Assembly (NCBI RefSeq): GCF_910596095.1
Contig: NC_056546.1
Span: forward strand, 12,611,925 to 12,675,924
Length of the DNA stretch: 64,000 nucleotides
From: Thunnus maccoyii
Lineage: Eukaryota > Chordata > Actinopteri > Scombriformes > Scombridae
Direction of reading: 5' to 3'
This document shows positions 1-12,532 of the stretch, piece after piece. The notes beneath the pieces were generated by a model. The model was not told the DNA's origin, did no database searches, and worked only from the letters and a program-made list of their open reading frames with translations. The stretch's first letter is position 1; each line of letters starts with the position of its first letter. The position numbers were made by a program, and so were the translations under genes.

Positions 1-185
1 TTATTACCCCCAGTAAACACTTTCCTAATGCGTTTTTGGTCTCAATCGCTAGTTCTGCAATACAACCTGATGTTCATCTTGTAAACTATGATCCCATTTA
101 AAGTAAAATAGACAATAAAGCAGCGTATGCGTTAGGGCGTGGCTGCCTTGTGATTGACAAGTCGCTACCACGGCGACAACGCTGG

Positions 186-203
186 TTACGTTACGTAACG
201 TAA
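186..203. promoter_or_regulatory. 18-bp perfect palindrome with PAR-bZIP-type site
   Basis: ttacgttacgtaacgtaa is its own inverse complement and contains gttacgtaac (190-199), a full match to the RTTAYGTAAY consensus bound by NFIL3/HLF-type bZIP factors. It lies 112 bp before the THAP-like ATG and may be part of the repeat there. Confidence 0.4.
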
Positions 204-314
204 TCATGGCAACCGCAGACTCGCAGAGTATAGGGCACAGATGTCGCTGCCGCCGTTTGTGTTGTGTTCCGTTCCGTTTATGGAAGTTAATTAATCACAT
301 TTTGGTTGCCTGAA

Positions 315-375
315 ATGTCTTGTTCAGCGTTTGGCTGTGATAACCTTCGAAGGAGTCGGCTGTTCGGCTTTTCCG
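315..375 (+). CDS. Possible first exon of a THAP-like zinc-finger protein (partial or relic)
   Basis: ATG at 315 opens MSCSAFGCDNLRRSRLFGFS, ending at G375 before a good donor (gtaagt). The C-x4-C pair (CSAFGC) right after the initiator and the F-x-F ending resemble the start of a THAP C2CH domain, which often has an intron near this point. The second half (distal Cys/His, AVPTIF-like motif) is not found nearby. The surroundings (about 130-702) look like a composite fish repeat, so this may be a transposon-carried or dead exon rather than a host gene. The family assignment is inference from about 20 residues. Confidence 0.25.
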
Positions 376-572
376 GTAAGTACATTTTGTTTTAATGGTT
401 TTAGGCATGTTTTTCGCTAGCGAAAATTAGCATTAGCATTAGCATTATTACAGTTAACGTTAACCATAGGCTGTAAATGCACCGTGCTAACCAAGTTAGC
501 AGCTAGCGCTAGGATCAGCTCCATCTGGCTCCAAAAATCAAAGATGGCGGCGGTCTAATAGCTAAACTCGAG

Positions 573-633
573 GCTTCAAAACATGGATGTACATCTCTGT
601 ATACATCTATGATGTACATCCATGCTTCAAAAC
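573..633. repeat. Palindromic 41-bp insertion flanked by 10-bp direct repeats
   Basis: gcttcaaaac occurs at 573-582 and again at 624-633. Between them lies a 41-bp foldback with perfect arms catggatgtacatc (582-595) and gatgtacatccatg (611-624). Removing the insert and one direct repeat restores the surrounding repeat. Confidence 0.7.
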
Positions 634-944
634 GGCAGTCCTCAAACCAATGGGTGACGACCGGCACGGTGAGTACGTCCATATTTTTTACGGTCTATGG
701 TGTGTCATGTAGATACTGCGAGTCCGCAGATGAACCAACTTCATTTGACGTATGGAAATTGACAAGAAGTTACACTGGCTACGGCACACAGATCCTCTCC
801 GCTCACGTAAGTGTCATAAAACAGTATACTTCGCTCGGTAATAGTAGCACTATTCTCGTCTGAAAAAATAGCCTAAACTGTACACACACTGCACTGCTAA
901 CTTCATACTCTGTGGCACTGACCCTACTGTTGCGGTCCAGCCAA

Positions 945-1038
945 AAAATGTCTAAAACTACTAATCAATTATCAAAATTATTGCCGATTAATTTTCCGTC
1001 AATCGACTAATCGTGCATCGACTACTCGTTGCAGCTGT
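945..1038 (+). mobile_element. 3' fragment of hAT-like fish MITE
   Basis: Ends in gttgcagctgt, preceded by ctaatcaattatcaaaatta and ttgccgattaatttt. This matches the 3' end of the full copy at 9121-9454. The 5' part is missing. Confidence 0.55.
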
Positions 1039-4000
1039 AATCAAGATTACACAGATCATGGCCGTGCTATCATTGTGTACAGTCACAGGATGCTCAGTGT
1101 ACAGACAGCTAGTGTCTGTGTCACTTGTCTGTCCCCTGAGACAACAAGAACAGGACTTGGGTAGACATGACAGTCGACCTCATCAGTTGAACCATGACCG
1201 CCGGAGCAGCCAATTACATCACTTTCCAACAGCTCGAACAGCCTGTCCACACTAATGTTATTTTATTGCAATTTAATTATGCTCAGGTTTCCACTGGGGC
1301 CAGATCCTATTGAATAATTTACACACAGCCACAATGATTTGTCGGCATGCAAAGACAAAGTGCACACTTCTCTGTGCTCTCATTTGTTACAATAGTTTTG
1401 TTTTTGATTCTCATCATATAAATCACTAAAACAATAATCTTATGTTGTGTTTTCTGCTAAGTATTTCTTGCAGTAAGAACTGCTGCAGCCTTTGGTGTGA
1501 AAGAGGGATTTATTAAGCCTAAAAATACTTAAGGGGAATAATTGGTCAAACTTAATTTTACATTAATGACATGTCCACTGCACCATATATTAAGCAGTTC
1601 TGTTAAAGGGCAGTGAGCATGTATTAATCAGACTGAGAGCAGGTAATACTCTAATAGGGATTACTGGGGCTGGCATTTACACCCAATAATGCCGTGGTCA
1701 CACTGATGGAAACTTACATAGAAAGGACTTCCTACAAATTTATTATGTGAAAAACTGTGTTGGATGTTGAATTAGCTACCTTAAGGTATGGAGGTAATTA
1801 TGTAATATGTAATAATGTAATGTAAATCAAACACTTTTTGACTGTTTTGATACAATTATTCATATACTTAACATTTTTAAGCGCCTGACTTTAACTCAAA
1901 ACCTTTACAAGACTATCCAAATTATACGAGCGAGTTTGAATACACACACTGCTGCATGTAGAATAGGCTTAGGGACAACACCTGTCTTTTGAGAAGGTTT
2001 GTTATCCACTTGCTCTGATTCACATTTAAAAGGCCTGAATGAAAAGGTTCCCTTCTCCTCTTAACCGCTTGATCTACGGGCTGTTTGTGGTTTAACGCGA
2101 CACAAGACAATTCATTTGCTCCTCCTCTCCTGAAAGAAATTGGAATTTAATTTGGAGAAGGTCTTAAGCAGTTTTTTAAGACTTGGTGTCATTTGTTGGG
2201 CTTGTGTAAAAGCTGCATTAGAGATTACCCCTCTGGAAAAGCTTTTTAATCCTAGACAAGTGCAGCCATAGTAACGGTAGACGGGAGCCTCTTGGAGGCA
2301 GAAAGGTGAAGGGGGACTTTGACAAGATTTATTCTCTTTCTACTGAGACTGTTTCTTTCTTGAGGTCCCCTGCTCCACGTGGAGCATTTGAAAAAGAACT
2401 GAGAGGTGGGGGATAGGATAAAGGAGGTATATATTAAGCTTTTCTTTCTTCACACCACTTAATTTCCTTGCAGGCGCGCCTTGCGCCGTTGTAATGAATG
2501 TAATTGAGAATGCTATTATCTGGATCACACTTTACATCGGCAAACAAGACTGCCCCTCCCTCCACCTCCACCTCCCATTTAACTCAGCAATGAGACCTCC
2601 CAATTATGCAGGGAACAAGTGGCTTTTCATAAAGCCAGCGTGTCGCTCTTGATTGGTGAGGCTTGGAGCCGGCTACATGTGGACAAAGGATAGATTAGAT
2701 GTGATATAGGCACACCAAAAACCCCATTTCCTTGATTAATTTCCTGCATGCCTCGCAGAAAGGGCCCACTCTCTCCGCGCTGAATTCTATCTCTCCTTTA
2801 AAGACAAACTTTCATCTTTTGATAAATGTGGCAACTCAATGGACAGACAGACATTTTATTGACCTAAGTTTGACCACAGCTGCCTGGGCTTTAGGAGGGA
2901 ATAGGAGCAAAAAGAGAAATGTTTCACTTCAGCGTGGCAAGATGGGCTTATTTTTCACACAAAAATCTCAAAATCTGTTGTGTTCGACAGTATTTCTCCC
3001 CACCCTCTTTTCATGCTGATCTTTTTGTGTCTCATGTCATCACCTTCAGCACACATACACAAACATGGTTTGTTCATTCATTCTCTTTCTCTCTATTTCA
3101 CTCACCCACACACAAAGAAACACGCTAAACACCCATTTGATAATAGTGGTGAACAGATATGATGGGACTTTATGAGGCGATGCGCGATAAAGCTGCTGTC
3201 ACCTTAGGAGGTCTAAGTGTTCCTCTGACTGCCTTATTATCGTATTAAAGCAGCACTCGACGCATTCACACACACCTCAGCTAGGCTCTGACAACCCGGC
3301 GTGATTCTGTCCAATATTCCACCAGGCTGAAATATCGGGAACAATCAAATAGACTGTCACAAGTGACAAATTATACTATTACTCCTCAAAGATTGTCATC
3401 CTTGAAATGTATTCATAGCCATTTCTTCTTTATCGGTGAGTGATTATTCCTCTAAGCAAGCAATTCCCCAGTGATAAATTGGTAATCAATTCATTTGACT
3501 ATCACGCTTTGAGAATGGCCGCAAGGGATCAGCAGCATTGGTCACTTCCATTCACTTGCATATATATCCAAGACTAACTCCTGATGCTACTGGGCCTGAT
3601 GGATGCCGGCTGCCCCGACCACCTGACTCTTAAAGGTTTATACCATCAGAAACAGGTTGCCATCCGGAGCCAGTCACGACAGAAAGAATTGGCCAATATT
3701 TTTGACTGAAGTGGCATTTTAGCAGTATTTATTTGAGGGTCCGACTACCAAAACCATGGGCTACAAATAAAGAAGATGGTATAATAGCTTTTGACTGGCC
3801 AGCTAGCTCCCGACTTGAAATGAAGTGTCCAGTTGTGAGTTATCGTGGCCAAACGTCATTTGTACAGCCTGAAAAGTGGGGACATTTTTCTAGCTTGTCA
3901 CTCTCTGGCTATAGCTCATTGTCCTGAATGATGCCTCTGAACGCACAGTTGCCCTAATATGAGCATTTCACTCGCACCACAAGAAGGCTGGTAATGGATT

Positions 4001-4165
4001 AGCCTGTCCATGAGAAGATAATATAGTGCGCCCACTGGCACATCCTTAAACACCAATGGGTCGTGGTCACACGAAGAGTATCAACTCTCAGCATGTCTGC
4101 CACGCTGTACACAGTCAGTACTGATCTTAGCCATCTTTATAGTTTTGACTAAAACAAAACAAGAT
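1039..4165. other. Noncoding upstream domain, no gene seen
   Basis: Only short open frames without family similarity. Blocks at about 2470-2700 and 3420-3560 are of mixed composition with TAAT-type motifs and little repeat character. They look like possible conserved noncoding elements, which only alignment could confirm. Confidence 0.4.
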
Positions 4166-4169
4166 CTCT

Positions 4170-4592
4170 TTTTTTTTTAGTCTCACTTAATTGTTTGGTC
4201 TTTGAAATGTAGGAAAATAGTGAAAAATGTGTATTAAAGTAGTTCAGAGTCCATGTGATGTTTTCATATTGCTAGTTTTGTCAGACCAACAGTCCAGAGC
4301 CCAAAAATATTTAAGGATAGCTTACATTTTTTTTAGCTGACATTAAAAGGGTTATTGGTGTCCTGTCCATACTGGCTGCAAAATATCCCTTCTTAAAGTG
4401 ATTTCAGTGTAGGCTAAGTGATGGAGGAAACCAAAAACTCAGTGTACATTTGGGCATTTGAATACTGTTTTAAGACAAGTTTGAAAATTTGTGAAATTAT
4501 TCTTTAAGTTTGGCATTTTTGCTTGAAAAATGACTCGAATGATTAATCAATCATCAAAATAGACTAAAAACTAAACTAATCATTTCAGCTCT
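4170..4592 (+). mobile_element. Degenerate hAT-like MITE copy
   Basis: Follows the full copy at 9121-9454 in order: aattgtttggtctttgaaatg, a central part with cagtccagagcccaaa, then aaaaatgactcgaatgattaatca and the end catttcagctct. The 5' terminus is lost and the copy is heavily diverged. Confidence 0.5.
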
Positions 4593-5089
4593 ACTCTTCA
4601 TTTACTTTTCCCACTTCATTTTACGAGTACTGCCTAAAATATGAACATCAATAAATTAATTACACTTAATTACATTTTACCTTATTCTTTATATTCTATT
4701 TTATTCCTTAAAAATCCTGTTTATCTGTCACTTTATTACCTCGTGTTTCTTTTAACATTGTGTTTTATTGCCTTTTTATGTCTTAAGTAAAGCACTTTGA
4801 ATTACCTTGTTGTTGAAAGGAGCTACATTATACACATCAACTTTCTGTGCCATAATGAGGACACCCAGAGTTTGAGTTTAATGAAAGAAGAATAAGCAAA
4901 ATCTTTGGTAACTGGTTTGTAATTTTAAATTGTAGGATACCAGACTAACCCTTTTACGTTCACGAGATTCTTTCACAAAGTGCTGAATAAACTCAATAAT
5001 TCACAGTCAAACAAGGATATATTTGGTTACTTTCTGAAGAGTGGACATGTTTTTACTTTTTCTTTTTGCACATTAAGAATCCCTTTAGT

Positions 5090-5600
5090 AATCATAATGC
5101 GTCAGTATCGTGAACAAAACTGGTCTCAGTATTCCTTGGGGAGCTCACAACATTAAAAACTCCAGCGCACTCCAAATTAGCTGTTGAGTTTTGATCTCTG
5201 TATGGATCTGCTGGAGTGGCTATTGAGTCTGAGTAAAGAGTGGTCTGAATTGGACAGTCCTGCTAATGTGAGGGAAGTTTTAGATTAATGAGGCTTCTGC
5301 CCTTTGAGAATATTGATCAAACCCAATCTGGCCAGGAACGATTTCCCATGCTCCCCTGCTGTAATATTAATAATGTATCAACATCACGAACAAAACTGGC
5401 TCTGTATTCCTTGGGGGCACCTACAGGATAAAAACTCAAAGCTCCAAGAAAATGTGAGGCACACTTTGAATGAGCTGCTGAGTTTTGATCTCCGTATGGA
5501 TCTGTTGGAGTGGCTATTGAGTCGGAGTTAAGAGTGTCCTGCAATGGATAGTGCTGCTAATGTGAGGGAAGTTTTAGATTAATGAAACCTCTGCCCTTTT
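5090..5600 (+). repeat. Imperfect tandem duplication of about 220 bp
   Basis: Copy 1 (about 5090-5305) and copy 2 (about 5366-5600) share gaacaaaactgg, gtattccttgggg, gagttttgatctc, gagtggctattgagtc and aatgtgagggaagttttag in the same order, offset 276-294 bp. The linker gatcaaacccaatctggcca (about 5315-5334) has a further relative near 6532-6583. No coding capacity was recognised; the origin is unknown. Confidence 0.65.
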
Positions 5601-5609
5601 GAGGCCAAA

Positions 5610-7599
5610 CTCTTGAAATTCTTTGAAATTTTATTAGTTTTATTGCTGACAAACAAATTGCAAATTTTACAGTTACATTGTAGAGAGGAATAAAAACAAA
5701 ACGCCTGGGGTTCATAAAAGAGAAAAAACATTCCTCAGATAATTATCATAAAAAATGTAATACTTAGAGCAGCAGAATGGTTTGGAAATATTGCTTTAAT
5801 TCAGTTCAGTCAAACATAGCTTTTCAGGAGTATTACAAGAAATGACAAGGTTATATTGTTTTGTTGTTTTAGATATAAAAAATAAACATCACTCTAAACA
5901 GTAATATTACAGCTAATGAATCTGGAGACATTTTCTAGAAAACAAACATGTCAACATTAAAACCACAGAAAAAGCAACAACTATTTATAGCAAGTATTTT
6001 GATGTTCGTCTTTTCTTGTTTTCTGCAAATAATGTTTTGCTGGATTGAAACTAAGGCGTATTTAGAAACAGACCTATTTGAGTTTGTTTATAATTGACTA
6101 TCTAATGGCAGTGTCCAAACTTTTTCCCACTAAATATTTGAGACAAATCTGCACCAGATTACAGGACTAGGTAAAAACAAACAAACAAAACAAAAAACAA
6201 GCATATTTTACTGAATGAGGTCTAATTTGAAACCAAAGAAAAACATTAAAGGGCTGATTCAGCGTTTGATAACTGTTATAATATCAAATTCTTTTGCAGT
6301 AACAGAATATATACACCAGAAGTTCAGGATATTTCAATATAACACCTCAGAACTAAGTAACTGTCTTACCAGCACAATATTGATAAACCTATAAGGGAAG
6401 AATATGCCTTTGTTTCCTTATAGTATGTTACAGTTTTTCATTGTATATACCTACGTGGAGAGATATTGTGCTGTGCTGATTTTTGTTTTTCCAGATAAAC
6501 TTAAATCCTCCAGATGTACATAGACTCATAGTATTGATCAAACCAGTCTGACCAAGAACAATTTCCGTTGGCACCCTGCTGTTCTCTTTGTCCTTTTCCA
6601 GTCAGTGATATTATTGACATCAGCCAGCCCAGAGGCCATCGTTGCAGATATAGTTTTTAATTTTTTCCATTTTACAGAATTTATGAAAATCTGCACTTTA
6701 CAAATGATAACAGTAACATGCAGTTCAGTTTTGCAGCATTACTCAGCTCCGGTACTTCTACTATCATCTACTATCTTCATCTTAAATGGTGACTATTATT
6801 TATTTAGAAAATCATATTTTGAATTATTGAAAAAATGAAATAAATCTGATTATGGGGTGATATTTTTTTCACCTGCTTCCAATCAAGTCAACTAATTGCA
6901 GAATGAAGACTCATTTTCTTGATACTAGTTGAGCAATCTGTCATAATCTGTCTCGTTTTAACACACATACATTAAAAAAAAAAAATCATGAAACAGAGAA
7001 AACTGCACTAACAACATGAAGAAATATTCCACTATACTGCTGGATTTATGCTGTTCAGTTTCAGTGTGTGAAAATCCAAACATGTCACATTATCAACCAA
7101 GTGTGACCCAACAAACTGATCCACATTTCTCAGTAGCAGAGGATGGAGCGTCTCAAACCACAGCAAACATGCTTGTTATTGTCTTTTACAATACTCCTCA
7201 ATACAAATAGGTACAAAAACAATATTAACACAGATTACATGTAGTTTGTTTTTACATCAGCCTCAGATCCAAGCTCCAGGAGCTGCTTCCTCTCCCTGCA
7301 GTGGCTCTGTCTCCGGCCCTCCTGCAGGCATCGTTAGCCAGACGATGATGGGAGCTACAATGGCCATAATGGGAGGGTTGACTGACCCCTGACCCCGTAT
7401 CGATCTGCTGGCTGTGTCCAGCTGGGCCTCCCCAAACCCAGTCAGCTGGAGAGGTGTTTAAAAGCTAACACCCCGGCTCCCATCCACTCCGCTACACACT
7501 CATTAATTACATCATTTACCTGTGACAGTGACAAACCTGCCCGGCCACGCCGCAGTTTATTAGGGTCACTGTATAAAGCCCAGGCCAAACCCAGATCAA

Positions 7600-7600
<1 letters not shown>
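5610..7600. other. AT-rich noncoding stretch
   Basis: Apart from the related fragment at 6532-6583, I see no gene, RNA or named repeat here. Open frames are short and AT-driven. Confidence 0.4.

Positions 7601-7601
<1 letters not shown>

Positions 7602-7642
<41 letters not shown>
7602..7642. repeat. (GT)n microsatellite
   Basis: About 20 uninterrupted GT units. Confidence 0.95.
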
Positions 7643-7643
<1 letters not shown>

Positions 7644-9120
7644 AATGAGGAGTGAAAGACCCCATCTCATACAGTATGGGATTATGAGTATAGATGCATG
7701 CTCCAAAGGGGAGTGTGACTGCTTTGTCCTGGCCTGTCGAGCTCCTTAGTGGGGAAGTTTATTTTGATTTATCTGATATGTTGAAAGACAAAGATTGCCA
7801 ATTTTCTTGTACAGACAAGGATATGAGTATAGATTCTAGAGGAAAAAAATCACAAACAAAAACCTCCAGTAAACTTTATCATTGTAGTCCTTGTAAAACA
7901 CCACCCAAACGACGGTATTTGACATGTTTTTGGATGAAATATAAAATATTGTAGATTTAAGACCACTTCCTTTTTATGTGTTCTGTGTTTGTACTTTCTA
8001 TGCCAATTTGCTGACTCAGTTCTTGGCCCCTCTTTGTTGTCTTTGCTGCTCAGGAGCAGCTGGATGTTTGTGGCCTATTCATTCCTCAACTTTTGTTGCT
8101 GCCTTTGCATTGCCTCTTATTTCTGCAGGTGTCTCCAGCTCTATATCAAGCTAAAAATCACCCCCTTTTCCCCCCTTGCTCTCACCCCTCTATCGTTTCC
8201 TCCTCTTTCAATATCCCCCTTCCTTTTCTCCTCACTATAGCCCTCTACACAATAAAAGACTATTGGTTTCCTCTTGCCATACCTTTCCCACTACACACTG
8301 GTATTTCAATCTTGGCTCAATCGAGAAGGCTGACCTGGAGACATAAAGAATTGGCTTTAAGGCTTTCGAAATGGAACTAAATCTGCTGCAGGTCACACTG
8401 GGGGAAAATAAGCGGCAAATGTAAGTAAGCATGAAATAGTTTTTCATAAATAATCCAAATGACAGCAGGCTTTCTAATGGTGCCAGGGGGCTGTAAAAGA
8501 ATATGTTGCCAATTTCTCCCCTATTAAAGTGAAATAGAAAGCCAAATACATAACGGTGCTGACGGAAAAGTTGCATACCTGGGCCCGTTACAGTGGAGAT
8601 TGAGGACACAGTTGGGTGTTAGAGGTAGTTGTAGTTGGAGGTGAGGTGGGGGAGTGATTGCTCGCCGTACAGTCAAGGTCTTTCCACTGCGGGGAAAAGA
8701 ATGCCCCTTCTTCACATCAAATCAATTGGTCAATAACTGCCCCCCCCCCCCCCCCCTTTTTCCTGCATGTGCACAGGTAGGCAGCTCTCATCTGTCCCTG
8801 CGCAATGTTGATTTGATTTGCACTCATGTTTTTACAAATAATCAATGCTCACATTTTGACTAATACAAGGGCCTGTAACAGCGTACATCATCAGAGAGGG
8901 GGGAAAAAGAGAGAAACAAGGGAAGAAGTAAGAGGCATATATGGGTATGTTATTGACAGAAAAGATAAACGCCAGCATGTAAGAGTGCTGGGTGGTCTTA
9001 ACGAGACTAAAATAGTAGAGAGTCATTGTGGTTGCACTACAGAGCCCTCCAGGTAACCTTTGTACAGTATCATATCTGTTTACAGTTATTTCTCTGGATA
9101 TGAAGATGTTCGATAATAAT
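7643..9120. other. Noncoding stretch with poly-C run
   Basis: Contains a run of about 17 C at 8740-8756 and a mixed-composition block at about 8330-8530 that could be a conserved element. The open frame antisense to 8235-8609 has no recognisable domain. No gene seen. Confidence 0.4.
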
Positions 9121-9454
9121 AGGGCTGCAACTAACAATTATTTTCATTATCATTTAATTTGTTGATTATTTATTTGATTAATTGCTTAGTTGTTTGGTCC
9201 ATAAAATGCCAGAAAATGGTAAAAAACTGTTTTCAAATGTCTTGTTTTGTCCCGAGCACCAGTCCACAACCCAAAGATACTCAGTTTACTATCAAAGAGG
9301 ACTAAAGAAACCAGAAAATATTCACATTTTTTAAAGCTGGAATCTGAAAATATCCTTAAAAAATGACTCAAAATGTTTAATCAATTACCAAAATAGTTGC
9401 CGATTAATTTCATTTTTGCAACTAACTGATTAATTGACTAATTGTTGCAGCTCT
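9121..9454 (+). mobile_element. Full-length hAT-like fish MITE
   Basis: Termini agggctgcaac and gttgcagctct are inverted repeats with one mismatch in 11. The internal sequence (tagttgtttggtccataaaatg, tcttgttttgtccc, aaagaaaccagaaaatattc) is a family I know as abundant in teleosts. It is non-coding, and a clear 8-bp target duplication is not evident. Relatives in the window: 945-1038, 4170-4592 and 44842-45050. Confidence 0.7.
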
Positions 9455-9672
9455 TGATTAAAATGCTTGTTTCCTCCAAATAACAAACTGCGTGCGTTAC
9501 CTTTACCATTAAATACAAGTTTCCATTAAGATGTCACATCCTAGAAGCCTGAAGTCTGGATGTGGACTGTGAGAATAGGGAAAAAATGGGCATCACATAT
9601 GGTGTGCTATCCCAGCCATAAAACATTTGATTGGGCTTTTTGATGTTAATCTAGCTATTTGAGGATAGTATT

Positions 9673-9692
9673 TGTGTGTGTGTGTGTGTTTG

Positions 9693-9726
<34 letters not shown>

Positions 9727-9727
9727 G
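9673..9727. repeat. (GT)n-(GA)n compound microsatellite
   Basis: GT units with one interruption, passing into GA units. Confidence 0.9.
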
Positions 9728-10054
9728 CTGATCTGAAGTCCCCTTGAGTCAGAATCTGTTATTTATTGCTATTAAATGGTTAATTTTCCCGGTGCCCTGA
9801 GGACTTTGGGGTGCATTAAGATGTGAGGAAGATAGAGTTGTCAAGGGTTGGTGTGAATGCTTGATGTATTAGGAGAGCAATTTTGCGAGATCCATTAGGG
9901 ATTTGTTCTGGTCCCTCATACATTTTCCGCTTTTACTTAAACAAGGAAAATGATGATATGACTCAAACGATTTTTATTTAATTTCATGTTTGGGGAGTAA
10001 GTATCTATATGATATTTATATCTGTTTTTTCTGTTTATAGCTATATAGCTATGT

Positions 10055-10435
10055 CTACATGGCCAAAAGTATGTGGACAGCTCAATCCAAAAACATGACC
10101 ATTAACATGCTGCAATAACAGCCTCCACTCTTCTGAGTTGGCTTTCAGCTGCAAGGATTTGCTCCCATTCAGCCACATGAGCATTAGTGAGGTCAATAAC
10201 TGATGTTGGGCAGTAAAGGCCAGGTCCAATTCATCCTAAAGATATTGGATGCGGTTGACGTCAGGGCTCTGTGCAGGCCGGTCAAGTCCTTCCACATCTA
10301 ACTCAGACCCGGCTTTGTGCATGGGGGTATTTTCATGTCGAAACAAGAACGAGTTTTCCCCAAAACTGTTTCCACAAAATTGGAAGAACACTATTGTCTA
10401 AAATATCATTATATGCTATAGCATTAAAGGATACT
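10055..10435 (+). mobile_element. Fragment of widespread fish DNA-transposon repeat
   Basis: Recognisable phrases are ggccaaaagtatgtggac, cctccactcttctgag, gctcccattcagccacatgag, tcagggctctgtgcaggcc and cccaaaactgtttccac, in the usual order of a high-copy teleost element, probably Tc1/mariner-related (family uncertain). The copy is diverged and its ends are not exact. Confidence 0.55.
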
Positions 10436-10439
10436 GCTC

Positions 10440-12530
10440 AGCTGCAGTGGAAGGATAGTAATAAAAAGAGGGAATTTGGCACTAAATAGACAGTAACTTT
10501 GAAAGATGTTGACTTGATTTGACTAATGTGGATGGCAGAAGCTTCAAATTAACTTTAAAATACATTTTTGCTTTAAAGGAGGGCTGTAGATTACATTGAG
10601 AGTGCATTATGAAGGGATCTATTAATAGCCACTAGGAGCAGGAGGAATGATTACAGCAAGAACAACATTTGTCAATGTTCATTTGGGCACCGGACTGCTG
10701 TTTTAAGACAGACTTGAAAAATTGCGAACCTATCCTTTAAGATTTCCCGTAATTGTTACTAATGGACCTACCCCACACCATGAAAAATTTGGCCATATAG
10801 TCTTTATCTTTATCTATTCTGACTATAGCTAAATGTTTAGGAGAAATAACTCTACACATCAAATTAATCTGTCTATCTCTCACTTTGTGCCTGTTTAAAT
10901 TTGTGTGTGTGCGCGCAGGCCTCTCTTGTCTCTGCTCAAGTTTCCTCTCATTAGGCAGTCCTGACAGCTGCTGGAAGAGGCAGAGGAGCCATACTAATCA
11001 GCTGACAGACAGTAATAGCACTCTTTACCACCCCACGACATAAGAGAGGGAGAAAAGAGAGCAAACAAACACCAATTACTGTCCGTCATGAGGACGAGGA
11101 GGAGGCGGAGGAGGCGAGGGGAGGGGGGGCAATAATGTTTGGGCTCTCTTTGTGATCATGCGCTCCTTGCTACCAACAGACCAAACAAGAGGGTCAGCAG
11201 AGTTGTGTCCACAGGGAAGACATGAGTATTAGTGTCAAGTAGGAACACACAATTTTTGTTCTCTGACCCGGAGAGTGGAAACGGAGACTCTTGTTGAGTT
11301 TAATAGTCTTGTTCCTGTTTTGTGTTTGGGTATTTCCTCTGTTATCCTCTTCAGTTTCAGAGCGTTTATCCCATCGTGTGTGTCAGATAGCTGCAGGTTC
11401 TGAACTAAGCCGATGGAAAAGCAGAAACAAAGAGGCAGTTAAAGTGCTATTAGTTTTGATCGGCATGTAATGGACTCTTATTCATTAGCCAATTCATTGA
11501 TCCATCAGTAATCTATTTTCCGACGCAGGAGCTGAATCTCAATCCATTTCCTGAAGTGTCTTGAGTCAAGACGAAATGTACCCCAACCTTTTACTTAATT
11601 CTGATGAGAGGATCTGGTTCCTCCTTTAATGCGGAGTTCCGTCACATTACTATAGAGTGCACACGTCAGTCACACGTAGATGTGACTTATGTCTGTCTGG
11701 CCTAGGGATGCACCCCGTCTGTTTTTCGGGCCTCACTCGAGTCGATTCCTCTGGTCTGCTTGCAGGGGTCTAGTGTAACACTTTCTCATCCCTCTCAGGA
11801 TCACATCCTTGATAGCAACAGCTCTTCAATTATGCAGTGACACAGAGAGATCGGCTGACTCCTTGGACACGGACAAGATAATATGGTGACACTGAGGATT
11901 CATTACACCAGTTCTCTGGGTCAAGGCTCTGGGTTCATAGCCAAGCTCTTTAGAGGACTGTACTGCCAGTTAAACATTTTTGAATGTGAATGTAGAGGCA
12001 AAAATGTTGAATCACTGACTTAAATCATTTCAGTTCAAAGATTCGTAGTATGTTCACTTTTTTAAGCTAAGCAAACCCATCACCATTCATAACACCGTGT
12101 CGTTCTGCGCTGCTACTGACTGTCTGCAGTTGATTAGTATGTTCAGTCTGTTGGCTGTTCAAGCTGTGGCGTTCTGTTCTGGCTCATGCGAGAGCTGTTT
12201 ATAAGGTTTAATAGCTCAGCAGCCGCCTGTCTGTTACAGAGTTATCACATCATAATTGTTAATGTGGCTTTTGCAGTCATTCAGTAAGCTTTTAAGCAGG
12301 CAGTAACACCATGTATCACGGCTGAGCTGACAACAGTGCTTTCAGTAACAGCTGAGGAGAACTCCACTGCTAAAAGCTACTGATTCAGTGATGGCAATGA
12401 TTCAGTTTTGTAGTTTGAAGATTTGGTCTTTAAAGATTTGTTCGTACATGTACTGAGCACCTCTAGCCCTCTGATATTAGGAAATTGTGGAACTTAAATA
12501 CAGTCAACAGCATCTTCTAAAAGAGACTGT
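10440..12530. other. Noncoding upstream domain of hmx3
   Basis: No gene seen. Candidate conserved blocks lie at about 10930-11050 and 11395-11560, the latter with attagccaattcattgatcc and several TAAT-type motifs. The regulatory role is inference. Confidence 0.35.
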
Positions 12531-12532
12531 AT

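Larger units (their letters stand above)
130..702 (+). repeat. Composite teleost interspersed repeat
   Basis: Pieces familiar from many fish genomes occur in order: a ggcgtggc...gattgacaagtcgctacc segment (about 135-170), a ctccaaaaatcaaagatggc segment (about 529-548), gaggcttcaaaac, and aaccaatgggtgacg...acgtccatattttttacggtctatgg (about 645-700). Recognition is from memory of the family, without a database match. The repeat has been interrupted by a short palindromic insertion at 583-623. Outer limits are approximate. Confidence 0.5.

Noticed and set aside
541..552. agatggcggcgg as a YY1 promoter site
   Set aside because: It belongs to the dispersed fish repeat at 130-702, so it says little about a promoter here.
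8235..8609. 124-codon antisense ORF
   Set aside because: No domain, low-complexity composition and no splice or polyA context; likely chance.
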